Shown: one piece after another, positions 35,402-46,339 of the stretch
Layout: the number at the start of each line of letters is the position of its first letter
Numbering within the stretch: the stretch's first letter is position 1
NCBI GenBank assembly: GCA_029204225.1
Contig: CM055096.1
Location: 39,282,461 to 39,342,460, forward strand
Direction: 5' to 3'
DNA length: 60,000 nt
DNA from: Diphasiastrum complanatum
Taxonomy: Eukaryota; Streptophyta; Lycopodiopsida; Lycopodiales; Lycopodiaceae
Made by a program: the position numbers and the translations under genes
The notes under the pieces: model-generated
Database searches by the model: none
What the model was told of the DNA's origin: nothing
What the model saw: only the letters and a program-made list of their open reading frames with translations

Positions 35402-37304
35402 AGACGCTTTCCAAGGTTGTAAATATGGTAAGTAGTGACATTTATGACTTCAGGCCCAATGCTCTGGAGAAATTCCTGATACCAGTCTTTGTGGAATAGT
35501 GCATCTGGTGCCACCAGCAAAGGTTTTGTGGGCGAATTCTGGTAGATATTATCAACTATGTTACGAAAGGTTCTCGCGTCACGTGCATAGTTGGAAGCTG
35601 GTATAAATATATCTAATTCATTTCCTGGCATACAAACGCCACAGTAAAGACTTTGAGGAGAGACGCAGAAGAAAAAGCGGTTCTCCTCACATTTTTCGAA
35701 CTGTTTTCTAAAGTAGATGGTGAAAAAAATTGCTGTGATAGCCAAACAAATGGAATGGTTAAATGATTCCTGTCTATGAAGGAGATTAATCTTGCTCTCT
35801 GAACAGAAGACCTTGTGTCTGAACTTACCTGCAAGCGACTTTATCATCACACATGAATACAATTCAAAAAGCAAGAACATCCAATCTGTTTGTTATCTAC
35901 ATTGTACTCAAAAAGCAAGAACATCCATGGTCAAGGTCTTTTGTGTTAATCCAAATAGAAACGATCCAACTTGCAAGAAGCAAAGGGTGTCAGGCGTTAT
36001 CACTACTGCAAGTACGTACCAAGCTCCCATGCGAACATGTCATATCCTTTGCTGACAGTATAGTTGATAAAGGCTTGAGTATTGCTTGGATCCCATTGGC
36101 CAGCTGTGAAGTTATTTTCCCTGCCATAGAGAACATTCAGCCCAAACGCCACACTTGCCCTGTGTTCAGCCACACTCGGCAAATTACCAAACATATGTTA
36201 GATGCAAATAAACATCAAAAATAAAACTGGGCATTTCAAGTCAAATTCTTGCTAGAACCCACAATCTCGGCATGGATTATAAAGATGAAACCACAAGATC
36301 CACGTATCTTCTCACTGCCATAAATAGTAGTGATTACTGACTCAATTTAGATAGTCCAAATACGTTAAGAATCCATATTATTGTAGGTAGTAGTAGAAAA
36401 TCGCTTGCCCAGTTTGATTGAAGAAGTCGTTGAAGTCATCCCAACGTGTCATATTAAGGCATCCTCCAGCTACCCCAAAATGCTGTGATGGATCAGGAGT
36501 GAAAGGGAGACAAGGACGGTTAGTGCTTCCAATGTCGTAAATGACTGCATCTTGTAAAGTTCCTCCCAATCTTATCAGTAGTGGAGACAAACCTGCTCGC
36601 ACATGTTTTCAGAATCAAATGAATGTGAATGTGTGTGTGCGCGCGCGCGTTTTGCTGTAAACATAACCCCGTTTAGTTAAGTAATGAAGTCACGAATTAG
36701 TCTACCTTTCACCGCGTTCTGCAGTTTGGAGCTCGTCAGATTCTGCAATCGACAAAATGCTTGTCGGTTCCAAGACACATGGCTTCCTCACGTTTTAACA
36801 AGTGAATTTTGTGACAAAACAGCACAGATATAGCGCTCTTGCAGTTGGCATGGCTTCCTTCTTCAGAAAAAGCTTCTTTCAGAAGAAAACAGATATCGAA
36901 CGATTTGAAAATGAAGTCCAGCTTATCTAAAATAAAGCAGCAGACGTAGATTGCATATTGCACCAGTTAGCTTGAAAATCTGCAGAATCAATGCAAGGTA
37001 GAGACGCTTGTGCGTTTGAGAGAAAGAGAAAGAGAAAGAAACTGACCAGGGTAAAGACATCTGTAAAGCTCCCAATGCAGGTACCATCGGATGCGCAGGT
37101 AGCTGGTGCAGACCGCCAATCAATTGTTGCACAAAGATATTTGTCACTCACTCTAGAAATTGGTACTGTCCCATCCACTGTGACTGTAACATCTTCAGCA
37201 GTAGCTCCTTTGATGACGCCAAAACAGATGGAGGAGCATAACAGCCATAGAACAAGCTGTATAAATGCAAATTTGCTAGCCAGATATCGTCTAGATGAAT
37301 ACAT
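33002..37304 (-). CDS. Heparanase-like protein (GH79), complete nine-exon gene
   Basis: Exons (- strand): 37304-37047, 36742-36706, 36592-36409, 36159-36020, 35624-35406, 35169-34980, 33907-33782, 33608-33506, 33307-33002. All joins keep frame; the total is 1563 bp, 520 residues, the usual length for plant heparanase-like proteins. The N-terminus has a signal peptide (FAFIQLVLWLLCSSICFG). Family blocks follow: YLCATIDW, LRLGG-type LLIRLGGTLQDAVIYDIG, FGLNVLYGR, FAWELGNELD with the acid/base Glu, TTYHIYNLG, QPWIGEAGG with the nucleophile Glu, NSFWYLDQLGMAATYGTQVY, CRQTLIG, and the C-terminal ATLLLINLS and EYHLTAP blocks. Many N-x-S/T sites fit a secreted glycoprotein. The family cuts glucuronic-acid-containing glycans, in plants probably on arabinogalactan proteins of the wall. 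Intron 3 uses a GC donor. Introns 5 and 6 carry microsatellites. Confidence 0.93.
34588..34662. repeat. GT/GA microsatellite in intron 6
   Basis: A compound GT (34588-34615) and GA (34616-34662) tract inside the 1.07-kb intron 6 of the heparanase-like gene. Reads as CT then CA on the sense strand. Confidence 0.95.
35343..35399. repeat. GT/GA microsatellite at the start of intron 5
   Basis: A compound tract that begins six bases after the intron 5 donor (35405). On the sense strand the intron starts GTCTGTGTCTCTCTC and runs through CT into CA repeats. Confidence 0.95.
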
Positions 37305-37378
37305 GATATAGATATGATAGTTGACTAATCCTGGAATGACCTAATGGGCTCACCAGAGTTGTGCCTTCTAGAAAAAGT

Positions 37379-37857
37379 CAGTAGAACAAAAGTAGTGTGA
37401 AGATTAAGCTGAAAGTTCTTGATCAAGCAAGCAGCTACAGGAAATTGAGGCCTGAATCAGCAGAACAAAAACTAGTTTGAGAATCGAGCTGAAATTTCTG
37501 GATCAAGCAAGCAGGTGCAGGAGATTGAGGACTGAATCAGCAAAGCAAAATCTAGTTTGAGAATCGAGCTGAAATTTCTGGATCAAGCAAGCAGGTGCAG
37601 GAAATTGAAGACTGAATCAGAAGAACAAAAACTAGTTGATAATCAGGCTGAAATTTCTTAATGAAGCAAAGCTGCTGCAGGAAATTGAGTGAACCTGCGG
37701 AACAAAAACCAGTCTGATAATTGGGCTAATATTTCTTGATCAAGCAATCAGCTGCAGGAAATTGAGGAGTGAACCTGCAGAACAAAAAATATTATGACAA
37801 CTCAGCTGATTTTTCTTGATCAAGCAAGCAGCTGCAGGAAATAGAACACTGCATCAT
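37379..37857 (-). repeat. Six ~80-bp tandem repeats upstream of the heparanase-like gene
   Basis: Unit: CAGAACAAAAACTAGTTTGA..AATTTCTTGATCAAGCAAGCAGCTGCAGGAAATTGAGG..TGAATCAG. Starts near 37382, 37461, 37541, 37621, 37698 and 37778, so the period is 77-80 bp. Two palindromes, CTTGATCAAG and GCAGCTGC, lie near the middle of most units. The array begins about 75 bp upstream of the start codon, so it overlaps the 5' UTR or core promoter. A role in expression is possible but not shown. Confidence 0.88.
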
Positions 37858-38113
37858 GCATATTCTCTTAATTTAAACTTGTTTCTTGGAATTTCGGTCT
37901 CTTTGTGTGGGAAGCAAACACTCTCTTCTTCAGTTAATTGAGGAATGAATTTCTTATGGAGGAATATTAAGAAAATTTTAAAGCAACCTCATAACAAAAC
38001 CTACAACACTTTATAAATACCAGTATAAATTTGAAAACTTACAAAGCTTGAAACCAGTAACAATGTAGTATGGAATGGGCCAGGCCAATGTAGTATGGAA
38101 TGGGCCAGGCACA
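37858..38113. other. Upstream region with a 24-bp direct repeat
   Basis: AATGTAGTATGGAATGGGCC (continuing AGGC) occurs twice in direct tandem at about 38062-38110, immediately before the foldback hairpin. No gene recognised. Confidence 0.6.
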
Positions 38114-38191
38114 GGCCATTTTGCCTATTAAGGCTTTCCAAAAATAATTTACGCGAAATTTTTTTGGAAAGCCTTACCGGGCAAAATGGCC
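38114..38191. repeat. 78-bp foldback hairpin
   Basis: The left arm GGCCATTTTGCCTATTAAGG..CTTTCCAAAAA and the right arm TTTTTGGAAAGCCTTACC..GGGCAAAATGGCC are inverted copies with three mismatches over about 31 bp, separated by a short AT-rich loop. It could be a tiny MITE, the remnant of inverted element ends, or a small-RNA precursor. Confidence 0.75.
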
Positions 38192-38612
38192 TCTGTCCCA
38201 GACCTTTTTTAGACCAATCATACGCTGCCACATGGCAGGTGACGCCTACGCACTGGCAAGATCAGAACTAATTTTGTTTTTAAGCAAATGACTATTCTGC
38301 TTTTTAATCTTTTCAAAAATGGGCAAAATAGTCTCCAAGAATTCATTACTCACATATAATCAAGCTTGACATTTGCAAGCTACAATGCACTTCAAGTTTG
38401 CATTTCAAAGAAAGTTAAAAATTTCAAAAGCATGTCATATGAATGGCAAACTTACATTCCATTTGAAAGGTAACTTAAAAAAGTCAAATGTAAAATTTTA
38501 TTGTAGCACAAGAGAATGCTCTCTAGACTTAAACTAATTCCTGTGGGGTGTGCTAGTGTATTTCTTAAGTGCATTTATTTGTGGAAAAGACCAATTTGAA
38601 TTTATGGATGGT

Positions 38613-38664
<52 letters not shown>

Positions 38665-38807
38665 TCCCCACACGTTTAGAGAGACCAAGTGTGGGTGGGC
38701 TAGACTTGCTTCTCATGGGGAGAGAGGATAGAAGTAAACAAGTTATAGGTGCTCTACATTTTTAGAGAAGACAGAAAGAGTCTTTGGGACATGGCACTTA
38801 GGGGGGG

Positions 38808-38875
<68 letters not shown>

Positions 38876-39688
38876 AACTTGCCATTTTAGGTAGCATTGC
38901 TCATCCCTTACATAATGGAATAGATTTCCTAGTGACCTTTTGATTGGGTCATCTTACCATAAATTTGGCTCTTCCTAACGACTTCGATATCTTTTATGGC
39001 AAAATTCCAAAGTGGAAAGTCATTGGAAAATCCACCTCCCTATAATTTGAATGTGAAAAAAAAAAATGTCAGCCACTTTTTGAATTTATAAGCATCTTTG
39101 GTTCCATCGTAAAGGTTGATATGAAGCAGGATTACAATAGAAATATTCCTCCCACGTGATGTGGGGTGGAGTGGTTGTCTGTTTAGGTTGGATATGCCCA
39201 CCCGAATAAGATTCCATGTCTATGCCCAAATTCCAACCAATAAAGAATAAATACTTTAAGTATACAAGATTAAAACAAAAGGGATTACAAATAGGAATCT
39301 TAGAGAAGGATATAGATACATACAGTGAATAATTAACATCATTGATTGCAAAAAACCCCTTTAGGAATCTAACACGGACTCTATTGAGTTTAATCTTGAC
39401 AGTCTTTTTGTAAAGTCCACCTAGGACTAAGAATAAGATGGAAATGGAAATATAGGAGAGACTAATGGAGGCAAAACCACCCAACCCATTGGAGATGTAG
39501 CTTCCAAGAAGTTTTACGTCCCACCCTCAAATTACGATATTTGAAAGCATAATAAAAGAGATGAGATGTTCTAAGAGGGCACTGGGACTTGAGCGGTTTC
39601 TCCAACACGTGCTGAAGTCTAACATTCATTCATCGTGCACTTACATAAAAGCCAACTTAGAAAACGTAACAAGCTTAACCATTCAGAC
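38192..39688. repeat. Gene-free DNA with two GA microsatellites
   Basis: GA tracts lie at 38613-38661 and 38813-38871. The latter is preceded by a run of G. A - strand frame at 39484-39086 (132 codons) has no recognisable domain and unlikely composition, so it is not called as a gene. Confidence 0.55.
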
Positions 39689-42264
39689 TTAAGAAAACTG
39701 GAATCCCAACCAACCCGAAAGCCAACTTAGAATCCGTCCCCAAAAGGTAACCAAAGGCAAAGACAAGCCACACATGAAACCCAAGGCATAGTGGTCACCA
39801 AAATGACCAAATGGCATAACGGTGAGCCACACATCGGTGATGTGGACCCTTAGGCGCCAGCGACGCAAAAATGTTACAGTAAGGGTCCTTCCACTTGGAC
39901 CAGTCCCGGAGGCAAAACCGAAATGGTAATTATCCCCAAGGATCAACTTTATTAAATTTGGAAGAAATTACATTCATACATAGACTGACTGGTCTCAGGG
40001 CCACCAACACGTGCTGGGCATTGTGTCTAGCTCACGCTAGTAGAGGGAGCTGAGACCTGGCGACTGGATTCCTGGCGCTGGTTCAGCTGTCCAAGTTTCT
40101 GTCTGTCGGACTCCCCCTATAGTTTTGGTGTGATTCGGCGCATCCCCTCTGTCCTGGAATATAGTGCTTTTTGGTAAAGCACGCTTTTCTAGACTTAGTT
40201 TTTATTTTGCTGATTAAGCCTGACAAGCTTGGCAAAATCAGTCTGGCTCTCGGACATGAGTCCCGAGAGCCGTCCCGGCGGGCAGAATCAACTGGACTCC
40301 TGGACCTGGGTCCACCCGAGTCAGCTTTACAACAGTATCTTAGAATTGGAGATCAAGAATGATGGAGGACGAGTCTCTATTAGTATGTATATAGTTTTGG
40401 TGATTTATGCATGTGCTCATACAACCCCCATGCTATCCAGATTAACTCTAATTATATTTGACTTTTTGTTGGGCGGATTTTCCGTCGAGTGATTGGTTCC
40501 ATCAGAAGATCCCCAGCGGGGGAAGGGCCCACACTGCCCTTACGTGAGTGATCAAGGTAACGCTTCCAATCACGGGGGCCGTCCTAATCACCTCGTACTC
40601 TCGGGTCAATGAGATGTTTCCAGGCTCTCAGACCACTAAGAGATAGATGGCTGCACAATCTATCGTGAGATTTGAGTTCTCATATTCTAGGTTCCGGTGT
40701 TAGGTGTTATACGTTCATGATGCTAGTCTCTGCCTATTCTTGGCATAGTTGGGTCAGATTTGTGGACAAATGTATCCAAAAGGGGGTCTATGCGATAATA
40801 GATACAAATCCAAAACCAGTGTAATTCTTTAACTCTCCACTGCTAGATCTCCTGTGCAGACACTATCATACTATGTATCGAGTGTGATAAATCGTGTTGA
40901 CATCCATTCTTCAACGCGTAAGACTAGACAATATCTTAGCCATTTAAGGATTCATTGGATCATGGTACCGAAGAAAGACAGTGATAGGTTGAGATCTGGA
41001 GCCTAGATCATAGGCAGGATCTAAAGAAATCTCGGGGGACTCTGGAGCAGAAATCGTCTAGTCCTAGTGGGGTCCTTTCCTTCAGGGGACTCAAAAGGGT
41101 TTCTGACCGAGAGTCACAAGAAATCCAATTTAGATCCATCTCAAACGTTTAGATGGTCCTCACTTCTATATTGGGGCTGATAGCAGACTGTGGGCACTCA
41201 CACAATACACCCCACCCAGGCCACCCGTTGAAACACACAAACCTTGGGAGGTGAGCACCTGGACACCTAGCAACCAAGGTGCGTCGGTCCCTTGAGCACT
41301 ATGAGAGAAGTGTCCAACTGAATTCGAATCTTAAGTACTAAAAACCCACTTGTATTGTGAATCGTCATTTGGAGTTCTGAACCGCCCATAGAAGTAACAA
41401 ATTATTAGATTATGGGCCATATATGAAGAAGTACCCTACGAAATGAAAAGTACCCCAACCCTTAAGGGAGTACATGATCTAGGAAGGAGTATACCGACCT
41501 CCAAACTAGTGAGCCATATATGTCTAATTTTTACTATGCAAATTCCACAAGCATGTCTTATCTAGTTTGGCTAGACAACTTCCAATGACAATTTTTACCG
41601 TTTATAATCCGTTGACAGAATTCTGATAAGGACACCTTTCACAACTCGACAAGAATTTATGAGAACCAAGGAACCATCGCTTTGATCCTTGAGCACCACC
41701 AACACGAGCTTACAAGGCCAATATGGTGATATGTATAAATTCCCCACACGGTCATGCTTGACAATGCCATATCTCAAGGGACCCCTTCAAATCCAAGATG
41801 GATGCCTAGAGAGAGAACCATTGCATTGACCCAAAAATCATAACCCACGGAGTGCAAGTTATGACATAATTCCTAGTGTGGAAATACATCTGATGAAACT
41901 ACTTCTTCATCGAGACACCCTCTAATGAAAGCTAAGTAACGTCAAACTTGAGCATTTGATTCCAGAATCACCCTTCAATATGAACCAGTCTCCTTACACA
42001 TGAATATCCAAATGAAGTCCAGAATATCATGGAGATAGAATGCCAACTGAATGACCACAAAATAACCATGTAAATGAGATTAGATCTAGACTCTCCCAAG
42101 GCAGTTATAAACGAGACCAAAGATGTCATGAGCATGTAGAGAATGAAAGAAAGCTTTTCAAGCGAATGAATTACTGACCCTAAGGCGCTTCCATCTGGAA
42201 GTTGAATTGCTAGGCATTACGGAAGGGACCTGCCACATAGAACCCAATCGAACTAGGAGAAAGT
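39689..42264. other. Unassigned repeat-like DNA
   Basis: No catalytic domain was recognised on either strand. The base composition is more balanced than in the AT-rich spacers, and there are several short open frames (for example - strand 41777-41595), which suggests decayed retroelement interior. The short match at 42265 is the first recognisable repeat. Confidence 0.4.
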
Positions 42265-42390
42265 GTTAGAAATTTAGTTTGATCTGATTCATTAGTATAA
42301 GCTTCAAATGTGATACTGTAATTAGTGTACAATTAATTAGATTTGTTGTATTCAGTAGTGTTTGGGACTTGACCCGCCATCGGATAAATG
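42265..42390 (+). repeat. LTR start fragment, related to 58464
   Basis: TGTTAGAAATTTAGTTTGATCTG.. aligns for about 125 bp with the sequence starting at 58464 (GAGTTAGAAATCAGC..GATTCATTAGTATAAGCT..). It is preceded by a purine-rich AGGAGAAAG, as expected for the polypurine tract next to a 3' LTR. The match ends where a - strand copia integrase begins. Confidence 0.65.
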
Positions 42391-42600
42391 TCAAAAAATA
42401 CCTCGATCATGAGAGGGAGTGGACTTTCATCGGTCCACAAACATCTGAGTGGATGAGCTCAAGGACTTCTTTGGCTCTTTTTCCCTCATGTACAAATGGA
42501 ATTCGATACTGCTTACCCTTCTAACAGGCCTCACAGAAGTCGATGGGGTATGGATATTTTCAGACCTATGACAAACAAGAGCGACAAAGCCTTCACGATA
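42385..42600 (-). pseudogene. copia pre-integrase/integrase fragment
   Basis: Reads KALSLLFVIGLKI, then CEAC and KGKQYRIPFVHEGKRAKEVL, then ELIHSDVCGPMKVHS. The CxxC, GKQ-R and HSDVCGPM blocks are hallmarks of copia integrase; the Asp of HSD is the first catalytic residue. A stop interrupts CEAC-x-KGK. Confidence 0.8.
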
Positions 42601-42604
42601 TTCG

Positions 42605-43060
42605 ATGAGGGAGTCGACCAACTACACACATCACAACTACGACGTAGTCATCGACTCGGGAGCCACTTCGCACATCAGCTGCAACAAAAATGTCTTGATC
42701 AACTACAGAGAACTCGACAGATCAAGAGTAGTGATACTAGGCGACGGGAGCCAACATGATGTAGAAGGCATCGGATCCCTACAACTACACACACTGTCGG
42801 GACAAGCAGAGCTGCCGGGAGCACTCTATGTACCCTCATTGAGAAGAGACCTATTATCAGTCTTGAAGATGACAGATCTCGAAATTAGAGTCCTGTTTGA
42901 TGGCAATGCATGCCAAATGATCAAGCAAAAATCAAACAAGCTGCTGACTGTCGGGTCCAGAGAAGGTAACCTGTATCAAGCAAAGATTATCAGCAGCTGT
43001 GATAGCATACTAAATGCATTAGAGAACGAAGATCAACTTCTGCATAAGCGAATGCGACGA
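42605..43060 (+). pseudogene. copia protease and pre-integrase segment, inverted relative to its element
   Basis: An open frame of about 150 codons: VVIDSGATSHI (catalytic Asp-Ser-Gly), then VVILGDGSQHDVEGIGSLQL, ALYVPSLRRDLLSVLKM, CQMIKQKSNKLLTVGSREGN, LYQA and finally LLHKRMRRF, the start of the pre-integrase block that normally continues to GHL. The frame is unusually intact for the region. It reads + while Gag on its right and integrase on its left read -. Confidence 0.82.
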
Positions 43061-43149
43061 TTTTGCAACATTGGCCTTTTCAGCCTTGTTCTTTCTTTTT
43101 GAGTTCCTTTCTTCTTGCAGTGCATGCAAGGGATTGTCGGGTTGAGCCA

Positions 43150-43899
43150 GCATCTGTCAGCTGTGTGTCTCGGCTTTTGACAATGATCACAATAAGAGGT
43201 TTGTCGATTTTTTATGCCTTTTGTCGAAGACTTCGATTGAGTCTTGTCGAATCTTGGGTTGTTTTTTTTTTCTTTTTCTTTCCCTTCATGAAAAGGGCCT
43301 TCTCCTAGTTGCTACTTCCTTCTCCTTCATCTCTCATCAGTCTCTCATCAGCGACAAGACTGATAGCTCACTCGAACGTTATGTATGGTAAGCTCAGGAT
43401 GAGCATTCTCAATGGTTGATAGGATGTAGGTAGAGACTTCATGAAGTACATCAGTTGTTGTGGTGTTGAGACCTGATGCTCTTGTCCAGACGCAGCAAGT
43501 TGAGCAAAGATTGTTTTGATCCTCTCGACATGCTGATCCAGCTGGTTGCCATCCCATCGCAGACTTTGTAGCTGGTTGTGTAGGTGCATCACTGATGCAG
43601 CAGTCCTCACTTCGTACTTTTGCTTTAGCTTTTTCCATGCTTCATGGCTACTCTCACAGACTTTTATCTACATGAGTATTTCTTTGTTTATGGATGAAAC
43701 GATGATTGTCATTGCGCGCTCATCCTTTCCGATCCATTCAGCTCTCCTGGGGTCTTCCTCTAGAGGGTGTTGTTTAGTGAGATCGGGTCACTGACAAGAT
43801 CCCTTCACCCTTCAAGAGTGTTTTGATTCTGAACTTCAAAACTCGATAGTTTGCATCATCAAGATTGATTGCAATCCTTGTCTGAATCATTGTAGCCAT
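43150..43899 (-). pseudogene. copia Gag
   Basis: Starts ATG 43899, MATMIQTRIAINLDDANYRV, then LKFRIKTLLKGEGIL. After stops near 43780 the UBN2-type core appears (ASVMHLHNQLQSLRWDGNQL, ERIKTIFAQLAAS, MKSLPTSYQPLRM, 43610-43368). A zinc knuckle CDHCQKPRHTADRC (CX2CX4HX4C) lies at 43191-43150. Three stops between 43780 and 43650 make it non-functional. Confidence 0.8.
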
Positions 43900-43920
43900 A
43901 TTGTGTTGCCTAGACAATCT

Positions 43921-44475
43921 GCTCAAATACCATGTAGATTTTCAATTGTTTGGGGACAGTTTTTCTGGCTGCTCTTTTGTGTGCTGCTCCTTGGCTAGCT
44001 TGCGGAATTTTACAAGATCCTAAACAAACGACTACGTATCACGGACTTCGAAGCATTCAATCAACAAAAATGACACGACAATCAGAGATGAAAGAGCTGA
44101 GAGCATTTGTGTTTGTATTTTCTTTTGTTTCGAGTGAGTGGATCAGTGTCATGCACGTTGGCGGCCTGTCGCTCCCCTTACAGAAGTCGCTATGTTTTGC
44201 TCGTTGACAAACATTCATGCATAGCTGATAATGTTGACAATATGCTAACACTGCTCTCAACTTCTTCACGACTTCTCTCTTTTCTTTTTCATTCTATCCT
44301 TTACTTATCCCATTTGGGAAAATTACAAGATTACTTAGCAACAGTTTACAAGACATGTTTAATGCTAAATCAATTGGCTAGCTACCCTCTGATAACGTTG
44401 TCTTTGGCGGCTGACTGTGATAGTACAATACTCCACGCTTGTCGAGCTGCTTACTGCTAGTTCGACTTGTCCAAC
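43921..44475 (-). repeat. 5' LTR and primer-binding site of the copia element
   Basis: LTR 44475-43933 begins TGTTGGACAAGTCG and ends in TACA on the - strand. The adjacent TGGTATTTGAGC is a variant of the initiator-Met primer-binding site. The left-hand LTR was not found. Confidence 0.65.
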
Positions 44476-44664
44476 ATTTGGTTTCGGTACGAAGTTCATC
44501 TTCAGTACTCCGACTTCGGTGACTTCGACTTCGGACTCTTTGAGCATTTGGTTGTAGGGGCAAACGTCGAGCACTTCGGTGTTGAACAATTCGGCTTCGG
44601 CCTTTGCTTCACCTTCGACCTTTTTGACTTCAGGGAATGTCAGGGAATGGTTGCAAGAGTTCAC
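44476..44664. repeat. Short TTCGG-rich stretch
   Basis: The motif ACTTCGG/CTTCG recurs about ten times between 44480 and 44625 without strict spacing. No coding domain recognised. Confidence 0.4.
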
Positions 44665-45272
44665 CATTTCCAACAACGTCAAGTGGCATTTTGGAGGAAC
44701 ACTCTCATAGGTATGATCGGCAGTGGCATTGTCGAGTCGGGTGATAGCTGCATTGACACACGCATTTGTAGCTTGAAAATTTCTCATTCAGAGGGAAATA
44801 TGGGGAGGTACACACATTTTGGCGGTCACGGGTGATGGAAGTGCATGGTGCTAGTTGGAAGCCATTCGATAGGATAGTGGACTTGCAATGGACGAACTGT
44901 GTGTGGGACACACAAAGGATGAAAAATGAGTCAATAATCACACTTTGGATGCTCTTGGTGAGTGGTGAATGTCATGATTTTGTGCTTTTGCAGCTAGTAA
45001 GTCATTTGAAATCAAGTCAAATTAGTTGTGGAGTAGTGTATTAGGTTTGTCATCAATGAGAACACTTCAATAGCCTATTCTGGATAAGGCAACTCAATAT
45101 GCCGTATCATGATTGCATCTGGGATGCAGATTCCAGTGATGACAAGGTGCAGATCGTTTGGTTTGGACCATGGAAGTTCTCACAGGTTCACCTGGAGGGA
45201 TATTGGCATATCATGTCATGTGAGAGACTGGATGGTGGCTATGGTGGCTTTGGAGTTCACATCTCAGTGTAA
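44665..45272 (+). repeat. Non-coding repeat family D, copy A
   Basis: Aligns with 55336-55945 in the same orientation over about 600 bp, from CGTCAAGTGGCATTTTGG through TGACACACGC..GGAGGTACACACATTTT and CACACTTTGGATGCTCTTGG to GGAGTTCACATCTCAGTGTA. No conserved reading frame survives in both copies, so the family looks non-coding. Confidence 0.85.
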
Positions 45273-45944
45273 CAGCTTGCCAATTGGGATTCAAGAGTTG
45301 TATAGCCCCAAAGTGTCATATCTCATTGTTCCCTCAAGGTCTTGGTTTGCCTATTTGCAAGTGGCATCCCTTACTTGTGAAGAAGCTAATTTGAGTCCGG
45401 AGAGCCAAGACACCCACAAGATTGGGCAAAAACAAAGAAAACCCAAAATTTGCTATTTTTGGCCTACATTCTTCAATTTTGGAGATTTTGACTCGCCTCT
45501 TTTAAATATGAGAGATCCAATACATATCTTGACATCCCGAGGAGGGCAAGCCATATCTTCGAAAGGATCCATAGACTTGGACTTTTTTCACTTCCAGCTT
45601 CCTACAATCCCAAAAGCACCCCAACACTTCAAAATTTGATATCCTAACTCCCCACTTTTGGTTCTAAGCTACATCCAACCCATCTTCCACCATCACACTT
45701 TTTGTTTTCACCCAACTACATTCCCAGAATTGTCTTCACTTTTTGTGAATCCCAAATCTGGTAGACTTTTTGTGGATCTCCAAATTGAAAAAACCTTGTT
45801 ACATCCCCAAAAAAAGATACGTTCCCAAGTTATGAACTTAGAAAAGATCTTTTGTTTGGATGCAACTAAGATCAGGTCAAAAGACTAGATCTAGGATCTT
45901 GAGAGAGGAAGAAAATTCATTTGGAGATCAAGAACCATCAACTA
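45273..45944. other. Unassigned DNA
   Basis: No recognised domain or repeat between repeat copy A and the copia RT fragment. Confidence 0.4.
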
Positions 45945-46220
45945 GCCACCCCGTAGCGAGCTTTTCGAAGTTTGCATACATGGTGGTTGTTTTCCTTCAA
46001 CTCGTGGCCTTTGAAATTAAGACATATACATGTCTTCTTCGATAATTCCATGTAAAAATGCAATTTGTACATCCATCTGGTGAGTTTCTAGATTTGTCAT
46101 GGCTGCAAATGAAAGTAAAAGTTTGATCGACGAATGTTTGACCATGAGACTAAACGTTTCCAAATAATCAACATTCAAGATTTGAGAGAAATCTCTGGTG
46201 ACTAATATTGTCTTCTATTG
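45945..46220 (-). pseudogene. copia reverse transcriptase fragment
   Basis: The - strand reads DFSQILNVDYLETFSLMVKH, SSIKLLLSFAAMTNLETHQM, DVQIAFLHGIIEEDMYMS, and after a frame change FKGHELKENNHHVCKLRKAR. These match the N-terminal part of copia reverse transcriptase, including the first catalytic Asp in the MDVxxAFLxG motif. It lacks the YVDD region. It ends near the dispersed repeat R1. Confidence 0.85.
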
Positions 46221-46339
46221 ATCGATTAAGAGATTGATACTCTTTTTCCATCGCTAATTTTCAATGATCTACATATGGACTAGAAATTACCTCAAAATAA
46301 TTGATTGGCTCTTCAACAAGATAACAAGTGAAAGTCAAT

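Larger units (their letters stand above)
42385..44475 (-). mobile_element. Ty1/copia element with an internally inverted protease segment
   Basis: On the - strand: the 5' LTR (44475-43933, TGT..ACA), primer-binding site TGGTATTTGAGC (43932-43921), Gag from ATG 43899 to a zinc knuckle (43191-43150). Then, after a ~450-bp segment reading the other way (42605-43060, protease), come pre-integrase and integrase (about 42590-42385). If the middle segment were turned, the order Gag, protease, pre-integrase, integrase would be normal. Reverse transcriptase is missing, cut off by the LTR fragment at 42265. Gag and integrase contain stops. Confidence 0.78.

Noticed and set aside
37379-37857. CRISPR-like array from the regular ~80-bp repeats
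   Set aside because: The repeats are contiguous diverged minisatellite units without unique spacers, in a plant gene promoter.
39086-39484. 132-codon - strand frame
   Set aside because: No recognisable domain, no splice context, composition like random AT-rich DNA.
42400-42621. 64-codon - strand frame as a separate gene
   Set aside because: It is the wrong frame over the copia integrase fragment, which reads through HSDVCGPM in a neighbouring frame.
44365-44787. 140-codon - strand frame
   Set aside because: It crosses the end of a copia LTR and the start of repeat copy A, so it is a chance frame over a junction; the copy at 55336 does not keep it.
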